From contig CANJQG010000017.1 of NCBI GenBank assembly GCA_947476405.1, positions 1 through 36,546 of the forward strand: DNA of 36,546 bases, given 5' to 3'. Positions 32,569 through 36,546 of the stretch are shown here, one piece after another. Position numbers and translations under genes: made by a program. This DNA is from Thiotrichales bacterium (lineage in GTDB: Bacteria; Pseudomonadota; Gammaproteobacteria; Francisellales; CACEW01). The notes under the pieces were generated by a model. That model searched no databases, was not told the DNA's origin, and saw nothing but the letters and a program-made list of their open reading frames with translations. Numbering within the stretch: position 1 is the stretch's first letter; each line of letters begins with the position of its first letter.

Positions 32569-33354
32569 ATGCAATTAATTAAAAAAAGCCTACCACTCGC
32601 AATCCTGCTTCTGACTTTAAGCGGCTGCGCCAGTACGGGCTCTAAACCCAGCGACCCCAATGACCCCTATCAAACTTATAATCAAGCCATGTTCTCGTTT
32701 AACGATGGCTTTTATACCTATGTTGGTCAACCGGTTAATGAGGCCTACACTTTTATTTTACCTTCTTTTGCACGCACAGGCATTGATAATTTCTACCAAA
32801 ATCTGGGCACAATTCCGGATATGGGAGATGACTTACTCCAATGGAACTGGCGTTATTTTGGAAAAGATACGGCCAGGCTGATCATTAATACAACGCTCGG
32901 TCTTTTGGGGTTAATTGATATTGCAGGTTATGCCGGCATTCCAGCCCATGATCAAGGTTTTACCTATACGCTTGCAAAATGGGGCTGGACTGACTCCAGT
33001 TACTTTGTACTTCCTCTCCTCGGGCCCAGCACCGTCAGTGGCACGATTAGCTTAGTCCCGGATTACTTGATGAGCCCAATGACTTATGTCCAAACAGGCG
33101 CTTGGCGTTGGGCTATTTGGGGCACCTACGGACTGAAGGTAAATAGCGAGGCCATGCCACAATACAAAATTTTAAAACAAACCGCGGTGGACCCTTATGT
33201 CGCAATGCGTGATGCGTATTTGCAAAATCGCCAATTTGTCATTCAACAAATTAAAAACGACGGCCTCACCCCTGAAGTGGATACTTCTAATGTCAGCCCA
33301 GGGGTGATATCAGGCCAAATGAGCCCCGCACTTGCTAGTCTATCCGGTTCATAA
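32569..33354 (+). CDS. mlaA: MlaA (VacJ) outer-membrane lipoprotein
   Basis: Removes misplaced phospholipids from the outer leaflet and hands them to MlaC. It has a signal with lipobox LSGC (Cys20), then the family blocks DPYQTYNQAMFSFNDGFYTYVGQPV, FYQNLGTIPDMGDDLLQ, LINTTLGLLGLIDIAGYAGI, DQGFTYTLAKWGW, SYFVLPLLGPSTV. Length 261 residues. It lies far from mlaFEDCB (22151-25114), as in E. coli. A GAGG ribosome binding site precedes the ATG. Confidence 0.95.
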   Translation: MQLIKKSLPLAILLLTLSGCASTGSKPSDPNDPYQTYNQAMFSFNDGFYTYVGQPVNEAYTFILPSFARTGIDNFYQNLGTIPDMGDDLLQWNWRYFGKDTARLIINTTLGLLGLIDIAGYAGIPAHDQGFTYTLAKWGWTDSSYFVLPLLGPSTVSGTISLVPDYLMSPMTYVQTGAWRWAIWGTYGLKVNSEAMPQYKILKQTAVDPYVAMRDAYLQNRQFVIQQIKNDGLTPEVDTSNVSPGVISGQMSPALASLSGS

Positions 33355-33364
33355 GGAGAAAAAA

Positions 33365-34309
33365 ATGACCCAACATAAAAAACTGATTATTCTGGGCTCC
33401 GGCCCTGCAGGATATGCCGCTGCAGTCTATGCCGCCCGCGCCAATCTCAAGCCTACTTTAATTGCAGGCATGCAACCTGGTGGACAATTAATGACAACAA
33501 CGGATGTCGATAATTGGCCAGGAGATATCGAGGGCTTACAAGGTCCCGCCCTCATGGAACGCCTGCAGAAACATGCTGAACGCTTTCAAACTGAAATCCT
33601 TTATGATCATATCGATCAAGTCGACTTCAGCAAACGCCCCTTTACACTGATCGGCAGCGAAACCTACACCTGCGATGCCGTCATTATTGCCACAGGGGCT
33701 TCCGCTAAATATTTAGGCATTCCTTCTGAAGAAGCCTTTAAAGGCCGCGGCGTATCAGGCTGTGCAACCTGTGATGGATTTTTCTATCGCAATCAAAAAG
33801 TAGCCGTGATTGGCGGCGGAAATACAGCGGTTGAAGAAGCACTCTATCTTGCTAATATTGCGTCACATGTGACTTTAGTGCATCGGAGAGAAATATTCCG
33901 TGCTGAAAAAATCATGATTGACAAATTAATGCGCAAAGTCACTGAAGGAAAAATCAGCTTAGAACTCAATAGCCACTTAGAGGAAGTATTAGGAAATAAC
34001 TCAGGCGTGACAGGCATGCGCCTTCAAAACACGCAAACTCATACCCTCAAAGACTTTGACTTACAGGGTGTCTTTATCGCAATTGGCCACTCACCCAATA
34101 CCGCCATTTTTCAAAATCAACTCGACATGAAAGATGGTTATATTCTGGTGCAAAGCGGTGGGAGCGGCAATGCGACAGCAACAAGTGTCCCTGGCGTTTT
34201 TGCAGCGGGTGATGTTGCAGACCATGTCTATCGTCAAGCGATCACTTCAGCTGGAACAGGCTGCATGGCTGCACTCGATGCAGAACGATATCTGGAGTCT
34301 TTAAAATAA
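33365..34309 (+). CDS. trxB: Thioredoxin-disulfide reductase
   Basis: FAD enzyme passing electrons from NADPH to thioredoxin. It has ILGSGPAGYAAAVYAARA for FAD, the redox pair CATC in GRGVSGCATCDGFF, GGGNTAVEEALYLA for NADPH, and VPGVFAAGDVADHVYRQAITSAGTG at the end. Length 314 residues. AAGGAG lies upstream of the ATG at 33365; an in-frame start at 33332 is inside mlaA. It abuts the downstream glycosyltransferase gene. Confidence 0.97.
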   Translation: MTQHKKLIILGSGPAGYAAAVYAARANLKPTLIAGMQPGGQLMTTTDVDNWPGDIEGLQGPALMERLQKHAERFQTEILYDHIDQVDFSKRPFTLIGSETYTCDAVIIATGASAKYLGIPSEEAFKGRGVSGCATCDGFFYRNQKVAVIGGGNTAVEEALYLANIASHVTLVHRREIFRAEKIMIDKLMRKVTEGKISLELNSHLEEVLGNNSGVTGMRLQNTQTHTLKDFDLQGVFIAIGHSPNTAIFQNQLDMKDGYILVQSGGSGNATATSVPGVFAAGDVADHVYRQAITSAGTGCMAALDAERYLESLK

Positions 34310-35755
34310 ATGAACACGCACCATTCATCTGAAAAAAAACTAACCTGGCTTTTTGTCATTGCCTGCCTCAGCTTCATCCCCACTTTGTTTATTGGATATG
34401 TTGGGGAAGAAGGCTTATATACGATTAGTTCTTATGAAATGGTTTATTCTCACCATTACCTGACCCCTTTATTTTTAGGGGGGGTCTATTGGCGCCCGCC
34501 TTTATTTAATTGGCTGATCATTTCCATTGCACAGTGTTTGGGCTGGACGCATATGTTAATCGCCTCTCGCCTAGTGACCGCATTGGCCACCCTGGGCACC
34601 AGTTTTTTACTCCTCCACTTAAGTCGAGTCCTTTTTAAAAATAAGCCTCTCAGCTATTTAATTGCCGCCATTTATCTCACCAGCGATGCGGGCTTATATC
34701 ATGGCTGGATTGCCTACGCAGACCCCCTCTATACTTTTTTAGGATTTGCTGCCGTGACCTGTTTATGGTTAAGCATACTCCAAAACCGGCTGATTTATTT
34801 TATCGCCTCACTCTTTTTTTTAAGCGCGGCCTATTTAACAAAAGCGCTTACAGTCTATGCATTTTATTTCTCGATGTTAGCCGGATTGGCCTGGTATTAT
34901 AAAGCGCAGCGACGCATTGCCCTTTCACCTACTCGACTAATTTTATTGGCTTTAGCACTCTCACTTCCATTTTTATGGGCCAAAATCACCCACAATCAAA
35001 ATGGCGAGGGAATGCTGAATGATATTGTTCAGAAACTCTCAATATCCCCTGAAAGCACCCCCTCCTTTTCAAACTATCTACTTAATGCTGGCTTATTCTT
35101 ACTTGCCTTTTTTTATAAGCTCTTTCCTATCAGCTTCTTATTTTTTTATTTTCTCATCCAAAAACGTTTTGCGGAGTATCGTCATTTTAGGGGAGCTCGT
35201 GAGGCGCTTTTTGCTCTCACAATGGCCGGACTCAATTTTATACCCTACTGCCTGTCCCCCGAGACCCATGAACCACGCTATATCATGATGATTTATCCTT
35301 TTGTTTCACTCTTTTTAGGCGTTTTTTTCTGGAACCTCAATCAACTTAAACCCGTCATCCTCTGGATTGCAGGCCTCCTCTTGATCAAAGGCATCGTCAT
35401 TTGCATTGGACTTCCCATCTATAATATTGAATATAGAGGGGATTACTCGAAAACCGCAATGATGATTTTGAACAAAACAAAAAACACACCCCTTTATTCA
35501 ATCGATGGTTCTGCAACAGGAGAATCCGTCCTGGCTTTTATGGATCTCCAACATGCGCCCCGCCCCCCCATTACAGAAAACATTCCAACTACTGGCCCTT
35601 ATTTTGTATTACGCACTTTAGACCAAGCTAAAACATGTGCTAACGAACACTTTGTTGAAACTTACCCTTCAGCAAAAAGCAACTCGCCTGTCTATCTATT
35701 TTCATGCCCTTACTCCCCGCCAATAAAATGGACTTATTCAAGCGGGAAATTTTAA
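34310..35755 (+). CDS. ArnT-like (GT39/PMT) membrane glycosyltransferase
   Basis: A 481-residue protein with about ten or more hydrophobic segments. The N-terminal periplasmic-loop pattern GEEGLYTISSYEM followed by YWRPPLFNWLI matches the DEARYAEIA...KPPLLYWL layout of ArnT-type transferases, with EE in the usual acidic pair. Such enzymes move sugars from polyprenyl-phosphate to lipid A, polymers or proteins; donor and acceptor cannot be told here. The C-terminal ~100 residues form a soluble domain. The start is one base after the trxB stop. It is convergent with the TALE-like gene. Confidence 0.83.
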   Translation: MNTHHSSEKKLTWLFVIACLSFIPTLFIGYVGEEGLYTISSYEMVYSHHYLTPLFLGGVYWRPPLFNWLIISIAQCLGWTHMLIASRLVTALATLGTSFLLLHLSRVLFKNKPLSYLIAAIYLTSDAGLYHGWIAYADPLYTFLGFAAVTCLWLSILQNRLIYFIASLFFLSAAYLTKALTVYAFYFSMLAGLAWYYKAQRRIALSPTRLILLALALSLPFLWAKITHNQNGEGMLNDIVQKLSISPESTPSFSNYLLNAGLFLLAFFYKLFPISFLFFYFLIQKRFAEYRHFRGAREALFALTMAGLNFIPYCLSPETHEPRYIMMIYPFVSLFLGVFFWNLNQLKPVILWIAGLLLIKGIVICIGLPIYNIEYRGDYSKTAMMILNKTKNTPLYSIDGSATGESVLAFMDLQHAPRPPITENIPTTGPYFVLRTLDQAKTCANEHFVETYPSAKSNSPVYLFSCPYSPPIKWTYSSGKF

Positions 35756-35826
35756 AGTTAGGCGTTGTTCCACAAGTGACTGCCATGTAATAGGCACAAT
35801 ATTTGCGCTCTATTCAATAACAAACA

Positions 35827-36546
35827 TCAAACTTCAGCTGCTTGAACTGCTTGCGAATCTTGCCCAACAACAGGCACCTTCGGAATGACATCAGGATGGT
35901 AGCCTGAAACCCCTGCCAATCCAAAAAATGCACCTTGAATAAAATGAAATGTTGTTGGTGGTGCTGCTACAGCGGTCTGTGTTTGTGGTCTCCCTGCAGG
36001 TACTCTTTTCGCTTTTTTTGGTTTAATTTGCTCAACAAGCTGCTTAATAGGTAAGGCTTCAAATTGTACTACAGATTTATTTGTTGCAATTTTAAGAAAA
36101 TCAAATAATGATGCCTTATCAATTCGATCTTTATACAACTCAATTAATCTTTGAGCCATCGCCACTCTAGTTGAACTGCTCTCTTTATATACAAAACTTA
36201 AAAAAGCAGTTTTTTCTGGAACAGTTAAACCTACGTAGTGAGGAATGAAGTTCAGCAAGGCCTTCAGGTTTTTATATCCACCTCCATGGGCCAAAATACT
36301 GACAATATGGGTGAGTTCAAATTTAGCCGCCTGAAGTTGTTGCAGAGGCGTTTGATCCGGATCTGCCGCCTTGACGGTCAAGGCTTGCAAGGCCTCCAGG
36401 TTTTTATATCCACCTCCATGGGCCAAAATACTGACAATATGGGTGGGTTCAAATTTAGCCGCCTGAAGTTGTTGCAGAGGCGTTTGATCCGGATCTGCCG
36501 CCTTGACGGTCAAGGCTTGCAAGGCCTCCAGGTTGTTATATCCACC
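35827..36546 (-). CDS. TAL-effector-like tandem-repeat protein, C-terminal 239 residues (N-terminus beyond window)
   Basis: The frame stays open to the window edge, so the start is outside. The visible part has the end of one repeat, two complete 44-residue repeats and a unique tail. Within each repeat FEPTHIVSILAHGGGYKNLEALQ aligns position by position with TALE LTPEQVVAIASHDGGKQALETVQ. The H-G pair falls on the base-specifying residues 12-13, followed by the invariant GG. Unlike TALEs (33-35 residues), a longer segment (ALTVKAADPDQTPLQQLQAAK) completes the unit. After the repeats come a helical region and a basic KPKKAKR cluster (visible residues 175-181), then a Pro/Thr/Ala-rich tail. DNA binding, nuclear targeting and effector status are inferences. 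It could instead be another alpha-helical repeat family. Confidence 0.7.
   Translation of the reverse strand, partial: GGYNNLEALQALTVKAADPDQTPLQQLQAAKFEPTHIVSILAHGGGYKNLEALQALTVKAADPDQTPLQQLQAAKFELTHIVSILAHGGGYKNLKALLNFIPHYVGLTVPEKTAFLSFVYKESSSTRVAMAQRLIELYKDRIDKASLFDFLKIATNKSVVQFEALPIKQLVEQIKPKKAKRVPAGRPQTQTAVAAPPTTFHFIQGAFFGLAGVSGYHPDVIPKVPVVGQDSQAVQAAEV
36004..36024 (-). other. Basic NLS-like cluster KPKKAKR in the TALE-like protein
   Basis: Seven codons encode K-P-K-K-A-K-R followed by V-P, close to the monopartite K-K/R-X-K/R nuclear localisation consensus. TAL effectors also carry NLSs C-terminal to their repeats. Function here is untested. Confidence 0.45.
36255..36546 (-). repeat. 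132-bp tandem repeat array in the TALE-like gene
   Basis: Copies start at 36255, 36387 and 36519 (the last cut by the edge). The two full copies differ at about two of 132 bases (Glu/Lys and Pro/Leu changes); the partial copy differs at one base seen (Lys to Asn). The period is exactly 44 codons. The near identity shows recent expansion or ongoing homogenisation. The array continues past the window. Confidence 0.97.

Noticed and set aside
35756..35826. Possible mobile-element end or terminator in the gap before the TALE-like gene
   Set aside because: Only a 4-bp inverted pair (TGCC/GGCA) is visible, without a T-run, target duplication or transposase.
36255..36546. Tandem repeats as a possible CRISPR array
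   Set aside because: The period is 132 bp with no unique spacers, and the repeat is in frame within a long ORF.

Overview
The window is a gene-dense stretch of a gammaproteobacterial chromosome. I read it as Legionellales or a Coxiella-like lineage, by inference only. GC looks moderate to low, and genes are tightly packed with many 1-11 nt overlaps. Several neighbourhoods are classic gammaproteobacterial: thrS-infC, rpsU-dnaG, murC-murB, mlaFEDCB-ibaG-murA, and mltD / yafS-like / rnhA / dnaQ. Three genes point to an intracellular, host-associated life: an IcmD/DotP-like protein, an LbtU-type outer-membrane porin, and a TAL-effector-like repeat protein cut by the right edge.

Layout. 1-5200 (minus): infC (partial, AUU start) and thrS; a DUF498/Mth938 gene and a stand-alone nuoI; then dnaG and rpsU. 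nuoI sits where rpoD usually follows dnaG. 5261-7921 (minus): an unrecognised 886-residue protein with a nucleotidyltransferase-like N-terminus and an Ala/Lys-rich repeat linker. 8041-13760 (plus): murC-murB, malic enzyme, nadC, a tiny ORF and a LysE-type exporter. 13779-15387 (plus): acetoacetate decarboxylase and 3-hydroxybutyrate dehydrogenase behind a strong promoter. 15406-17830 (minus): IcmD-like protein, LbtU-like porin, rph. 17845-19178 (plus): ubiC-ubiA. 19199-25114 (minus): mlaFEDCB, ibaG, murA, tldD. 25171-28663 (plus): kdsD, an M17 aminopeptidase, plsC, a DUF2147 protein. 28660-30375 (minus): yafS-like gene, rnhA, dnaQ. 30461-35755 (plus): mltD, a second SLT lipoprotein, mlaA, trxB, an ArnT-like glycosyltransferase. 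35827-36546 (minus): the TALE-like gene.

How the genes work together. Envelope biogenesis dominates: MurA, MurB and MurC make peptidoglycan precursor, and two lytic transglycosylases remodel it. MlaA (outer membrane), MlaC (periplasm) and MlaFEDB (inner membrane) move phospholipids. KdsD feeds Kdo synthesis, PlsC makes phosphatidic acid, and the GT39 enzyme may decorate lipid A or another polymer. Metabolic genes cover ubiquinone (ubiC, ubiA), complex I (nuoI plus a putative assembly factor), malate, NAD and ketone bodies.

The most exciting item is the C-terminal part of a protein with near-identical 132-bp (44-residue) repeats at 36255-36546. A 23-residue core of each repeat aligns with the first part of a TAL-effector repeat, including an HG pair at the base-reading position followed by GG. 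A basic NLS-like cluster lies downstream. The 886-residue protein and the isolated IcmD-like gene are the next most interesting. No tRNA, rRNA, CRISPR array or intact insertion sequence was seen, and no gene-free stretch exceeds 300 bases.
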